Of a stretch of DNA of 64,000 bases, positions 32,054 to 42,200 are shown piece after piece (position 1 is the first letter of the stretch; every line of letters begins with the position of its first letter). The notes beneath the pieces were generated by a model that ran no database searches, was not told the DNA's origin, and was given only the letters and a program-made list of their open reading frames with translations. Source of the DNA: Glebionis coronaria (taxonomy: Eukaryota > Streptophyta > Magnoliopsida > Asterales > Asteraceae); the NCBI GenBank assembly GCA_025667525.1, contig CM046876.1:19145320-19209319 (forward strand), written 5' to 3'. The position numbers and the translations under genes are program-made.

Positions 32054-33841
32054 TCAAAGATAGCACCTTTTTAGATTGGCGATGTTCCATGTGCGCTCTA
32101 GGTCGCGGCCATCCATATCGCGTAGCTTGTACGCGCCTCGTCCCAAGGCTTCAGTGACTTCATACGGTCCTTCCCATTTAGGGCCCAGTTTTCCTGTATT
32201 TTCCACGCGACTTGCTTCGTTAGCACGATAGACATAGTCTCCCGGTCGAAAAGAAACACCTTTAACCTTGGCATCGTAATAAGCCTTCATCTTAGCCTTG
32301 GACTTAGCTTCATTGATGGCTGCTAATTCTCTTTTTTCCTCCAACAGATCTAGGTTGATTCGTAGCTGTTCATCATTTGTGACAGCATTAACCTCCGCCG
32401 TGCGGATGGTAGGCATCCCTATTTCTGCTGGTATAACGGCTTCAGTGCCGTAAGCCAATGCAAACGGAGTATCTCCGTTGGCTGTTTTTATCATGGTTCT
32501 ATGTGCCCATAGCACATGCGACAATTCCTCGACCCATTTGCCCTGTCGTTCATCCAGCCGTGCCTTGATCCCATTCCCCAAGCTCCTATTTGCTCGTTCG
32601 ACAAGGCCGTTCGTTTGTGGATGCTTGACAGACGCGAAGCGCCGCTTGATGTTCAATGATGCACACCAGTCTTTGAATGGGTTATCCGTGAACTGTTTGC
32701 CGTTGTCTGATATAATTTCTCCAGGTAGACCGAAACGGCATACAATGTGTTCCCACACAAACTTCTTGACTTGCTTACCCGTGATAGATTTTACTGCCTT
32801 GGCTTCTATCCATCGTGTGAAGTAATCCATTGCAACAATCAAGAATTTAACCCCTCCCGCAGCTACAGGAAATGGTCCTGCGATGTCAATTCCCCACTTG
32901 TAGAATGGCCATGGGGACGTGATAGGTGTAAGCTCCTGCTGTGGGTGCCGCGGTACTGGCCTATGCACTTGGCAATCATTGCACCTGCGAATCATGTCGC
33001 GCGCGTCTCTGTGCATAGTGGGCCAATAGTATCCTGTTCGTAAGGCCCGAGCTACCACGGATCGTGGACCTGCATGCATGCCGCACAATCCTTCGTGTAT
33101 GTCACTAATCACATAGGCCGCCTGGCGTGGTCCGACACACCGCAGCCACGGCTGCAAGAAAGAGCGCTTATAAAGGATGCCTTCCCGGAGTTCGAAATAT
33201 TGTGACTTCCTTTTAACGCGCCTTGCTGCTTTTTCCTCATCTGGGAGTGTTCCACTAGCCAGATAGTTGATGATTGGGGTCATCCACGTAGGTCCCTCTT
33301 CTTCAACTATAGCAGTCACTTCCCCTTCCGTGATAGACTTTTCTTTGAGTATTTCCACCAAAACCTGTTTAGACAAGTGAGCGAAGCTTGTGGACGCGAT
33401 TTTACTGAGGGCGTCCGCTTTCTTGTTCTCGCCCCTTGGTACCTGCTTGATGGAAAACTTACTGAAAGTTGCGATTAACGTCTTGACTTTTTCCAAATAC
33501 CTGACCATGTTGTCCTCCTTAGCCACATACCCACCTAGAATATGGTTCGCGACAAGCCGTGAGTCCACGTAGGCCTCAAGGTTGCGAACTCCCATTCTAG
33601 CGGCGATTTTTAAACCCGCAATTAATGCTTCATATTCCGCTTCGTTGTTGGTGGCCGTGAACTCAAAACGGAGGGCGTACGTGAATTCCATACCTTCTGG
33701 ATTTGTAAGGATGAGGCCTGCCCCGGATCCGTCTGTGCATGAGGATCCGTCCGTGAATAGCACCCAAGGTTCCGATAGGGCCTCCTCTTGCTTAATGATT
33801 GGTTCTTCCTCATCCGGCTTCTCGATCAGGAAATCTGCCAA
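32054..33841 (-). CDS. Element D pol, second part: RNase H and integrase
   Basis: 595 codons on the minus strand. Residues ~27-150 are a second, plant-type RNase H with D31 (FTDGSS), E68 (NNEAEYEAL), D93 (YVDSRL) and D143 (ADALSK). Residues ~249-290 are the integrase HHCC finger (H249, H256, C287, C290). The catalytic core has D319 (GIDIAGPF), D379 (ISDNGKQF) and E415 (LVERANRS), with the usual 35-residue spacing between the last two. The C-terminus (PGDYVYRAN, LGPKWEGPYEV) is the post-core domain. The ATG used here is only the first Met after a frame change: the protein is the continuation of the polyprotein at 33882-37718, separated by one extra base in a G8 run. Confidence 0.95.
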   Translation of the reverse strand: MADFLIEKPDEEEPIIKQEEALSEPWVLFTDGSSCTDGSGAGLILTNPEGMEFTYALRFEFTATNNEAEYEALIAGLKIAARMGVRNLEAYVDSRLVANHILGGYVAKEDNMVRYLEKVKTLIATFSKFSIKQVPRGENKKADALSKIASTSFAHLSKQVLVEILKEKSITEGEVTAIVEEEGPTWMTPIINYLASGTLPDEEKAARRVKRKSQYFELREGILYKRSFLQPWLRCVGPRQAAYVISDIHEGLCGMHAGPRSVVARALRTGYYWPTMHRDARDMIRRCNDCQVHRPVPRHPQQELTPITSPWPFYKWGIDIAGPFPVAAGGVKFLIVAMDYFTRWIEAKAVKSITGKQVKKFVWEHIVCRFGLPGEIISDNGKQFTDNPFKDWCASLNIKRRFASVKHPQTNGLVERANRSLGNGIKARLDERQGKWVEELSHVLWAHRTMIKTANGDTPFALAYGTEAVIPAEIGMPTIRTAEVNAVTNDEQLRINLDLLEEKRELAAINEAKSKAKMKAYYDAKVKGVSFRPGDYVYRANEASRVENTGKLGPKWEGPYEVTEALGRGAYKLRDMDGRDLERTWNIANLKRCYL

Positions 33842-33881
33842 GATCTGGCCTTTAACAGCCGTCCTTGGTCTGTAAGATATA

Positions 33882-36800
33882 TTATGCCCCCCCCAGTAGG
33901 ATGCTCCACTTTTCTAGTCTCCCTGCCACGTCTGGTCTAGATATAACCTGCTTGATTGGCTGATCCGTAATCACGACAATCGGGTGCGCCTGAAAGTACC
34001 GGCGCAGCCTCTTTGTAGCAAATACTAGTGCTAGTACCAATTTTTCCATGGGGGAATAGTTCAGCTCCGCTCCTTGTAATGTTCTACTTATAAAGTAGAC
34101 CGGGGTCTGTATTGTGTCTCTGTCCGTCATCAGTACCGCGCTTATTGCGCCATGGGTAGCCGAGAGATACATAACAAGCTCCTCCTTTGGACGGGGAGCT
34201 ACCAACATGGGGAGAGATGCGAGATGCTGCTTGAGTTGGCCAAAGGCTTCCTCAGCTTCCTTCGTCCAACGGAAGTCTCCCTTTCTAATACACTTCTTCA
34301 GTGTCTTAAATAGGGGCAGTGACTTCTCTGCGGATTTGGATAGAAATCTATTTAGTCCGGCTAACTTCCCATTCAGGGATTGCACCTCCTTCCGCGTCTG
34401 CGGGGACGGTAGCCGTATCACTGCGTCCGTCTTCTCTGGACAAGGTTTGATGCCGTTTGGGTCAATCAAATATCCCAAGAACATTCCTTCTGTTGCACCA
34501 AACGTACATTTCTTTGGATTTAACTTCATATTAATCCTTCTCAGCGTGTCGAATGTCTCCTGGACATCCCGGAGGAGTGCCTCCTCCGTGTGGCTTTTTA
34601 TCACCAAGTCATCAACATATACCTCCAAGTTGCGTCCTATTTGTGATTCGAAAGCTTTATCCACCAACCGCTGATACGTAGCGCCGGCGTTCTTTAATCC
34701 AAACGGCATTTTCGTATAGCAATATACACCCTGGCTTGTGTGGAACGCAGTTTTTTCTTCATCCTCCTCCGCCATCTGGATTTGGTGATACCCTTTATAT
34801 GCATCCAAGAAGCATTTGAAAGGATATCCACACAAAGATTCTACTTTCCAGTCAATTTCTGGAAGCGGGTAACAGTCTTGTGGGCAGGCCTTGTTCAGGT
34901 CCGTGAAATCCACGCACATGCGCCAACTTCCGTCATGTTTCTTGACCATGACTGGATTGGATAACCACTCGTGGTAGTATACCTCGTGCATAATGCCTGC
35001 ATCCACCAGTTTCCGCACTTCCTCCAATATAACTTGGCTTCTTTCGGGCGCCTGGCCGCGCTTCTTTTGCTTGATGGGTTGGTACCCTTGGCGGATCTGG
35101 AGCTTATGCTCTGCTATCGTACGTGGCACACCCGTCATATGTTTTGGCTCCCATGCGAATATGTCCAGATTTGCACTTAAAAGTGCACACATGGCCCTTT
35201 TGCCGCTATCTGAGAGTGCCCCTCCTATGGATACCTCCTGTTCCGGGTAGTCAGGGTGAATGGCCACCTTCCAATTGGGTGGTGGTGCCCCATCCTTGGG
35301 TGGTACAGGTGGTGCCGGTGTTGTCACGGTGTGACACTCGGATGTCGGCACGACTGTATTATAAATAGTAACGATTCCCCCATCAACTGGGAACTTAATC
35401 ATTCCGTGTGCCGTAGAGGGTACTGCTCGGATAGCCAAAATGCCTGGTCGGCCTATGATTCCATTATAAGGGGAATGTGAACGTATCACCATGAAGTTCA
35501 TCCACGTTGTAGTGGAATGTTCCTCATTCCCAATGGTGACAAGCAGACGCAACTGCCCTATTGGCCAGATAGTATCTCCACTAAAGCCAGTAAGCGGCGA
35601 CGTGGCCGGTACTAATTGGCTTCTTATTTCTGGGCATAACTGCACAAAGCAGTGTTCATATAATACCTCTGCTGACGATCCTCCATCCACATACATGCGG
35701 CGGACATTGTGCGTTCCAATGCTTATCTCAATAGTGAGAGGCGCATCAACCACGTCACTTGCTGTGATGAGAGGGAATGAGATTTCCTTGCCGCGGGAAA
35801 ATTTTTGGCCAATTTTCTGTCTCGTGCGGCGCTGTCTGGATTGGATCATGTATATGGTAGAAGGCTTGTCCTTTTGGGGGTCCTTCTTATCATACTTCTT
35901 GTTGTTGTCCTTTCCGTCTTTCCAATCCTTAACCAGGTGCTTAAGCTTGCCTGATTTGATTAGCGACTCAATATGCTTCTTCAGCTGGATACACTCCTCG
36001 GTGCCATGTCCTTTGTCATTATGGAATTCGCAGAAGCGACTTCCCTGCCGACGTTCCGGGGGTGTGGTCATTGGGGGAGGCCTTGGAAAATTCGCCCCTT
36101 CAGTCAACAAGATCTCCCGGTAGGACATCTTTAGGGGGGTGAACTTGTCGTCTGACCGTCCGCCTTTGCTCTGGCTCTTATAGTCCGAGCCCTTGTTATT
36201 GTTCTGGTTGCCTTGACCACCCGACTGTCTCCGGGACTGGTCATTTGAGCGGTACCCATTTCCTCGGGATGGGTATGCTGCGGCCACCGCTGTCTCTCCC
36301 TCTATGAAATTCCTCACTCTCTCCATGAGGTCATCATATCTTTCTGGACGCTTGTCATTGAGACGCCTGATCAGTTCTCTGTCTGTTATGGCGTGCATGT
36401 AGTCCGAGATTTTCAGGAGCTCTGGCATGGTTCTCGTGCGTGTGCACTCATCATTGAAGCGCTCAGTGAAGGCTTCTGTGGACTCCCCCGGCCGCTGCTT
36501 AACGGTTGCCAATGAAACCGGATCCCTATTATACTTCTTCCTCTGAGTATAATTGTTTTCGAACGCAGTGCGTAGTTCCGTGAAACTATCGATGCTCCGT
36601 GGGGGGAGTGCCTCGAACCAGTCCCGAGCGTTACCAATTAAGGTCGAATTGAACATTTGGCACCATATGGGCATGGGCCATCGCTCAATTTTAGCCTGAG
36701 TATCAAATATTTTGAGGTGATCGACAGGATCACCGGACCCATCATACGTCTTGATACATGCCGGCATGCGACGTTTGGTGTCCTCAGAGTAGTTCCGTAT

Positions 36801-37718
36801 GCGAAGGGTAAACGGATCTTCCCTAGGATCAGCCCATGGTCGTGTGAGCCTGGGGTCATCCCATGGTTCACACCACGGACGCGAGAGGTCCTCTGCTTCC
36901 GTATCCCTATAGTAGGGGCCACCATAATACTCATCATTGCTTGGTGGTGGTGGCGTGCGCCTTGGCCGGCGGCGTTTGGGCGGATGGTCATCTGAGTCCT
37001 CCCCAGACGGATCTGGGGACGGCGGTGGTGCCCCGCCTTTCGAGTAGGGACCACTTTTTTGAGACGAGCCAGGAGCCTTCCTTCCTGTGTTCATCCTATC
37101 CCACACACTTGGGCGGCGTGTGGTTCTGGTCAGCTCTCGGTCTGGCCGCTCGGGTGAGCCATCCGACCTTTCCCCATCTTGAGGTTGCGTTAATTCTTGC
37201 ATGATGCGATCCCCTATGCGTTCAAACACATTCCGGGGTTGAGGGTCTTCCTCAAAGGTTCCCTGCTCCCGAGGCTGAGTCCTCCTTGTTCTCTTATTTC
37301 GGGAAGGAGTGGATGGTCCACTGTCGCCAAAGTTGAGTCGGGCTTGGAGGTTCCTCCCCAGGCTCAATCTTGATGCGATCCCTGGGACGATCCTTTCAAA
37401 ATTCTGAGTAAGAACTCGAGTGAGCTCGTCCTCGCTGAGTGGTTGAGCTTCCACTTCTTCCTCCATTAAGGGTCTACGTGGCTCCTTGTTAGGAGGGGCT
37501 GGCGCACTTCCCGGATCAGGGTTGTCCAGGGTTGAAGTGGGCGGGGGTGTCACCGAGATCGTGCTCGTCACCCCTGCGGACTGAAGACCGCTACGGTTAC
37601 CTGGACCGCTTGCGAGGCGGCTAGGTGATTGGTTGGGAATAAGAATCCCTTCCCCTGAGGGCTTCCGATTCCCAGGATTCACGTTCCTGGGGTTAACTGG
37701 CGGATGCCCCTTCGTCAT
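33882..37718 (-). CDS. Element D gag-protease-RT polyprotein
   Basis: 1,278 codons on the minus strand, ATG at 37716-37718, soon after the PBS. The N-terminal ~300 residues are Pro/Arg-rich and disordered. A Gag capsid domain follows (MPIWCQMFNSTLIGNARDWF, PGESTEAFTERFNDECT). A variant knuckle CEFHNDKGHGTEEC (C-x2-H-x4-H-x4-C) is near residue 563. The protease has MYVDGGSSAEVLY, active Asp near 678. RT follows (CVDFTDLNKACPQ, LDAYKGYHQI, MPFGLKNAGATYQ, VYVDDLVIKS near 1033), then a first, degenerate RNase H (HGAISAVLMTDRD). The frame ends in ...KWSILLGGA* at a run of eight G; one G fewer would keep the frame open into 32054-33841. Layout and knuckle type are those of Tat-lineage elements. Confidence 0.96.
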   Translation of the reverse strand: MTKGHPPVNPRNVNPGNRKPSGEGILIPNQSPSRLASGPGNRSGLQSAGVTSTISVTPPPTSTLDNPDPGSAPAPPNKEPRRPLMEEEVEAQPLSEDELTRVLTQNFERIVPGIASRLSLGRNLQARLNFGDSGPSTPSRNKRTRRTQPREQGTFEEDPQPRNVFERIGDRIMQELTQPQDGERSDGSPERPDRELTRTTRRPSVWDRMNTGRKAPGSSQKSGPYSKGGAPPPSPDPSGEDSDDHPPKRRRPRRTPPPPSNDEYYGGPYYRDTEAEDLSRPWCEPWDDPRLTRPWADPREDPFTLRIRNYSEDTKRRMPACIKTYDGSGDPVDHLKIFDTQAKIERWPMPIWCQMFNSTLIGNARDWFEALPPRSIDSFTELRTAFENNYTQRKKYNRDPVSLATVKQRPGESTEAFTERFNDECTRTRTMPELLKISDYMHAITDRELIRRLNDKRPERYDDLMERVRNFIEGETAVAAAYPSRGNGYRSNDQSRRQSGGQGNQNNNKGSDYKSQSKGGRSDDKFTPLKMSYREILLTEGANFPRPPPMTTPPERRQGSRFCEFHNDKGHGTEECIQLKKHIESLIKSGKLKHLVKDWKDGKDNNKKYDKKDPQKDKPSTIYMIQSRQRRTRQKIGQKFSRGKEISFPLITASDVVDAPLTIEISIGTHNVRRMYVDGGSSAEVLYEHCFVQLCPEIRSQLVPATSPLTGFSGDTIWPIGQLRLLVTIGNEEHSTTTWMNFMVIRSHSPYNGIIGRPGILAIRAVPSTAHGMIKFPVDGGIVTIYNTVVPTSECHTVTTPAPPVPPKDGAPPPNWKVAIHPDYPEQEVSIGGALSDSGKRAMCALLSANLDIFAWEPKHMTGVPRTIAEHKLQIRQGYQPIKQKKRGQAPERSQVILEEVRKLVDAGIMHEVYYHEWLSNPVMVKKHDGSWRMCVDFTDLNKACPQDCYPLPEIDWKVESLCGYPFKCFLDAYKGYHQIQMAEEDEEKTAFHTSQGVYCYTKMPFGLKNAGATYQRLVDKAFESQIGRNLEVYVDDLVIKSHTEEALLRDVQETFDTLRRINMKLNPKKCTFGATEGMFLGYLIDPNGIKPCPEKTDAVIRLPSPQTRKEVQSLNGKLAGLNRFLSKSAEKSLPLFKTLKKCIRKGDFRWTKEAEEAFGQLKQHLASLPMLVAPRPKEELVMYLSATHGAISAVLMTDRDTIQTPVYFISRTLQGAELNYSPMEKLVLALVFATKRLRRYFQAHPIVVITDQPIKQVISRPDVAGRLEKWSILLGGA
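33891..33899 (-). other. G8 run at the pol frame junction of element D
   Basis: Eight consecutive C on the plus strand (G on the sense strand) where the RT/RNase H frame shifts by one. It could be a real frameshift mutation, a programmed shift or a homopolymer sequencing error. The overlapping protein on both sides is otherwise continuous. Confidence 0.8.
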
Positions 37719-37761
37719 TGAAACAATCGAGATGAGGTTTTGTTCTAGCTTAGTGTTAAGG

Positions 37762-37779
37762 TCCCACGGATGGCGCCAA
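37762..37779 (-). promoter_or_regulatory. Primer-binding site of element D
   Basis: Minus strand TTGGCGCCATCCGTGGGA, two bases inside the 5' LTR. The same motif follows the 5' LTR of element E. Confidence 0.85.
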
Positions 37780-37781
37780 CT

Positions 37782-38362
37782 TGTTGATGCAAAAGTTGGT
37801 TGATCCTTGTTAGACCCGAATTAGGCTTAATTCGGGTTGGCTGGGTACCAGTTCCTGCACCAAGTGAATCTTCTGGTTGGGATCCTGCACACTAAACAAT
37901 ACGCGTTAGGCTTACCGTGGGAAGGTTTCCCACGATTAGACTCCGGCGTGAGAGTAAGTAATCGATTTAGAGTTATATGTGAGTTTAGAGAGAATTGTCA
38001 TACCTTTGTGGAACCCTTGGGGGTTCCTTTTATAGGCAGTGAAACCCTAGTGGGCTTTCACTGATCCTTCGGCCCTAAGGAAAAGATAAACACCAGAATT
38101 AGAATGATTGTAATCTTCTAATTCTGGTAGTGAATATCCTCCCTTATTGGGGTAAAGATATCCCTAGACAGGATATTATTCTGTCTAACCCTATGTCGGC
38201 CGTGTCGGCCGTACCGGGCCGTGGGCCGCACACGTGTGCGCGGTTACCGTTTACTCAGGCCCATAAACCTGACTGACATTATCCTACCCATACGTAATGG
38301 GCCGGATACGGGTAGTACCCTTGGGCCGGGTTAATGACCCGGCTGGGGACTATACGTCATCA
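37782..38362 (-). repeat. Element D 5' LTR
   Basis: 581 bp, matching the 3' LTR without a visible difference. On the minus strand it holds TATAAAAGGAACC (TATA at 38028-38034), oriented towards the PBS, so transcription of gag-pol should start here. Confidence 0.95.
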
Positions 38363-38367
38363 AACGC

Positions 38368-40306
38368 ATTATACTCATCATACATAGCATTACGCCACTA
38401 AGGATCTTTGAGAGCAATAAATGAAGATTTTGGGAGAGGAGAAATAGTGGACGTGGTAAGAGAGAAGATAGCATTAAGTTTAACAGTACATGACCGAGAA
38501 CGTGTGGTCATGATGTGAGTGCGAGTTGCTTCATGAATAGGAGCGGTTAGGATGTGGGTTTCTGTATGGGTTTGGCTATCAGGGTTTGGGTTATAATGTA
38601 TTTGGTCAGGTGAAGGAGATTCATTTAGTATTGGGCTGTTAGGGGCGGTAGGTAGTTGGGGCGTGGTAGTGGGGGCTGTAGTGGGTGTTTGATTTATTGG
38701 ATTGGTGGCGGCTAGAGGTAAGAGAGGGGAGGAGTTTTGATCGAGAAAATTGTAAGAAGGTGTAGCAGTGGGGGTCATGAGTTTATAAGGAAATTGTGTT
38801 TCGTCAAAGGTGACGTGACGGGAAATGAGAATTTTATTTGTTTCGAGGTCTAGACACCGAAAGTCACGGTGATAAGAAAATTATCCCAAGAATATACACG
38901 TAGTGGCTCGGGGTGCAAGTTTATAAGGGGAGTGTAGGTGAGGGTAGCAAAGACATCCAAATATACGAAGTTGAGAATAGTCGAGTGTTTTGTTGAAAAG
39001 GAGGGTAAAGGGAATTTCGTTATTTATTGTTGTGGAAGGTAGAAGGTTGGGGAGATATTTTCCATTAGAAGGGCTTCAACCCAAAAGGTGGGGGGAGGTG
39101 TGATTGAAAGAGGAGCGTGCGGATGGTGTTATTAATTGTACGGATGATGCGTTCAGCTTTGCCATTTTGTTGGGAAGTTTGAGGGCATGAGAATCGAAAT
39201 TGGATGCCATTTTTGAAAAAAAGGGTGTGTAGTTGGGTGTTATCGAACTCACCACCATGATCATACTGAAAACTTTTGATTTTACATTTAAATTGATTTT
39301 TTATATACTTACGAAAATGTAAAGTTTTGTCAAACATATCAGACTTGTTGCGAAGAGGATAAACCCAAAGATAATGAGAATAATGATCAAGAAATAAGAC
39401 ATAATATTTAAAACCACAAGAGCTAACAATTGGAGATGTCCATAAATCAGAATGAATAATATCAAAACAATGTTCAACAATAGAGTTGGAAGTATGAAAG
39501 GGAAGCTTCACATGTTTGCCAAGTTGACTGGCATGACAAATATGTGTGGACTTCGTTTTATTACAAGAAATAAAATTACGAGACGCAAGAAAACGTAGCA
39601 CTTCATCACCCGGATGACCAAGGCGTTGATGCCACGTAGAGGAGCTAGTAGAAACAAAAGCAGTGGGGAGAGTTGACGGCTTGGTCACTGGATAGAGATC
39701 GCCCGAGCTGTCACATCGGAGGAGGATATGGCGAGTCAAGAAATCCTTCACAGAAAAACCAAACGCGTCAAATTCGATTGTACAATTGTTATCTCTATTA
39801 AATTGACGGACATAAATTAAATTATTATGATGTTAGGGGTTATAAGGAAATTGTGAACATGAAGAGGGCGATGAGAAGAAGGAATAATGTTATGGCCAGT
39901 GTTGGTGACGGGGATGAAATTTCCATTACCAACATAGATAGATGGGTATAAACATTTATTAAAAAGAGTACCTAAATTACTTGCATTAGAATTTAAGTGA
40001 GAAGAAGCACATGTGTCCATATGCCAAGTTGGGTCTTGTAACGTCATTATGCTAAAAGCACTCGGGAGAGTAGTAGCTTGACTCGAAACGAGAATACCTT
40101 GACCCGGGAGCGGATCGAGAATTCCATGACCTGTTGAAGGTTGTCCATAAGTTGGGGCTGAGTAATGGGCCTGAGGAGTCTGGTGTTGTTGGGTCGGCTG
40201 GTGGTGGGTCTGTTGGGCTAGATGCGTGGTGATGTAGGGGTGTTGGTAGTGGGCCTGTTGGGCCTGGCGGTTTAATTAAAATCCAGGAGGTGTAATATAG
40301 GTCCAC
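38368..40306 (-). pseudogene. Element F pol, 5' half: protease, integrase and linker
   Basis: Minus strand, several frames. Protease motif near 40020-39990 reads HMDTCASSHLNSN, with Cys where the family has Gly (DTGA). The GAG-pre-integrase finger is in TWHQRLGHPGDEVLRF...STHICHASQLGKH. The integrase core has DIIHSDLWTSP, QYDHGGEFDNTQL and QQNGKAERIIRTINN, i.e. the D, D and E positions. A Pro/Thr-rich linker (38398-38778) ends ALKDP*WRNAMYDEYNA, where element D is inserted; the TAG here is a nonsense change. A frameshift also separates the protease segment from the integrase segment near 39820. The element is inactive. Confidence 0.9.
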
Positions 40307-40371
40307 GAAGGATTTGGTTGGACAGAAGTTCCAAACATGCGACTGGTTTTTGGAGCACTGTTACCACCAGA

Positions 40372-41155
40372 TTATTGGTTTCGAGTGCTAAGACCGGGAC
40401 GACCCCGATAATCATGAATAAAACGACATTTGTCACAGAACCGACAGGTACCCTTATTAAAATGATTAAAGATTTGTGGGAGATTGGAGGAATTTTGTGG
40501 TGTACCTTTGTTGTTGGACATCATGAGGACGGTGGGAGAGGAGGAGCTACTCTCAAAATTGTTGTTGCCACCTGTTTCTTCTTTAAATGAGGATTCTTTC
40601 AAAAAGAGCATACTACGTACCGTTTCAAATGATGGAAGAGGCTCACGATGACGTATGATTTCCACGAGAGTTGCAAAACGAGTTCTCACTTACATTGCAT
40701 TCAAGGTTCTTGAGTCAAGTGACCATGGATTGAATTTTCGAATAATATTCATTAACCGTCATGGTGTCAATTTTTATTAACCGGAGTTCATTGTCAAGAG
40801 AAATTGCACGAGCATCTTTGTTATCATGAAAGAGACATTTAAGATGACCCCATAATGCTTTAGCGTTACGTGGAGTTGTAACCACTTGTTCTTGAAGTGA
40901 ATCACACAGAGAGCCAATAATCCACATCTTGAGGAGGTCGTCAAGTTGAGACCATTCAGGACTTGTAGAGGAGGTTTCTTTTTCCACATGATCTTTGAGC
41001 CCTAGACTTCCAAGATGGATAAGATAAAAAGAGCTCCATGAGTTGTAGTTGTGTTTTTCAAGGTCCAAGATGATAGGGACCTTGTTAGGGATACTGAAGG
41101 GAATTAATTTATTGGTGTTAGAGGGTGGTGGTGTTTGTGTATCTTCTGCTGCCAT
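40372..41155 (-). pseudogene. Element F gag
   Basis: Minus strand, ATG at 41153-41155 (MAAEDTQTPPP). The copia Gag domain has KHNYNSWSSFYLIHLGSLGL, MWIIGSLCDSLQEQV, ALWGHLKCLFHDNKDARAI and LDNELRLIKI. A stop at 40715 separates it from the rest (40372-40689). The remainder has FATLVEIIRHREPLPSFETV and a Cys/His cluster TCRFCDKCRFIHD, the CCCH-type finger common in Retrofit-like Gag in place of a CCHC knuckle. It lies just inside the 5' LTR and a PBS-like sequence near 41250-41263 (minus strand TGGGTATCACAACC). Confidence 0.85.
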
Positions 41156-41264
41156 TGTTTCTGATTGGAGAGAAAGTTATGGTTGGAGAACAGTAGGTGA
41201 GAAAGAAAAGAATCGTAGGAGAGGAGATTTTTTAGGAGACAAATAATGGTTGTGATACCCATAT

Positions 41265-41354
41265 TGGAGGATATAATTGTTTCCTTGATTTAATTTCATC
41301 AATTAGTAATTCCAGATAAATATACATCATTAGAATATTCTAGATCATGGGCTT
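41265..41354 (-). mobile_element. Element F 5' LTR, first piece
   Basis: 90 bp matching the beginning of the LTR at 25720. It is interrupted at GGCTT (41350-41354) by element E; the rest of the LTR is at 48404-48534. Confidence 0.75.
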
Positions 41355-41938
41355 TGATGACGTATAGTCCTTAGTCGGGCTGGATAGTCCGACTCACGGG
41401 TGCTACCCGCATCCATCAGGAATGGATTTGATACTTGTGCGATGTGCGCACATATCCCATAAAGCCCGATAAGCCTTTGTCGCACAAGAGGTTGATTACT
41501 TAGCCAGGTCCTCGTCGCAGTGCGACAGGATCAGATCGAATATAACTTATATTATAGTTATGTTCGCCTAAGGAAAAAGGGATATACACTTGCCTTGGTT
41601 AGATAATGAAGATCAAGCTATTTCGAGTCATTATCTCTTCCTTAGGCCACAAGAACAGGGAGCCCAGCCCGGACTCTCTCGAGTATAAAAGGAACCCATT
41701 CGGTTCCACAAAGGTACGATACACACAATACCCTAAACACTAATATACTCAAACCGATTACTTACTCTCACGCCGGAGTCTAATCGTGGGTAACAAACCC
41801 ACGGTAAGCCTAACGGTGTCTGTTTAGTGCGCAGGGTCATAAAGAAAGTTTCACTTGTTGCGAGAGCCGGAGTCCACAAGACCCCAAATTAAGCCTAATT
41901 TTGGTTAAGCTCGGTCTACCCCAACTTTTGCATCAAGA
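41355..41938 (+). repeat. Element E 5' LTR
   Basis: Starts TGATGACGTATAGTCC and ends TTTTGCATCAAGA. A TATA box (GAGTATAAAAGGAACC, 41684-41690) points towards gag. Its counterpart is at 47816-48398. Confidence 0.93.
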
Positions 41939-42200
41939 ACTTGGCGCCATCTGTGGGACCAAAACTAAACTCTAGCCATTGACAAAAAACGGCGCAAACC
42001 CGCCCCCACCCAAAGGTGGAGCCAAGAAGACAACAAGTATTTACTAAAGCCTTGAGCCCAATAACCCAAGTCGTGGAGGGAAAGGACTGCAAGTATCTTT
42101 CTCTCTGCTGGTCACTCCGACCCTACAGACGGTCGGAACCACATCATCCTCTCAGGAAATCCGTAATCAAGGTCGCAAGGAAACTCTGGACGCAAGGGCT

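Larger units (their letters stand above)
27356..38367 (-). mobile_element. Element D: complete Tat-like Ty3/gypsy retrotransposon
   Basis: 11,002 bp (27361-38362), flanked by AACGC at 27356-27360 and 38363-38367; excision rejoins the copia F pol frame. LTRs are 27361-27941 and 37782-38362, each 581 bp and identical wherever I compared them, so insertion is recent. The PBS (TTGGCGCCATCCGTGGGA on the minus strand, 37762-37779) follows the right LTR, and the polypurine tract (ACTGGGGGGACA) precedes the left one. Gag-pol runs on the minus strand. A separate gene runs on the plus strand between pol and the 3' LTR. Two RNase H domains and an antisense ORF are hallmarks of the Tat/Ogre/Retand group. 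Confidence 0.95.

Noticed and set aside
34114..37204. Plus-strand ORFs opposite element D gag-pol (e.g. 35491-36123)
   Set aside because: Shadows of the intact minus-strand polyprotein; no start context or recognised domain.
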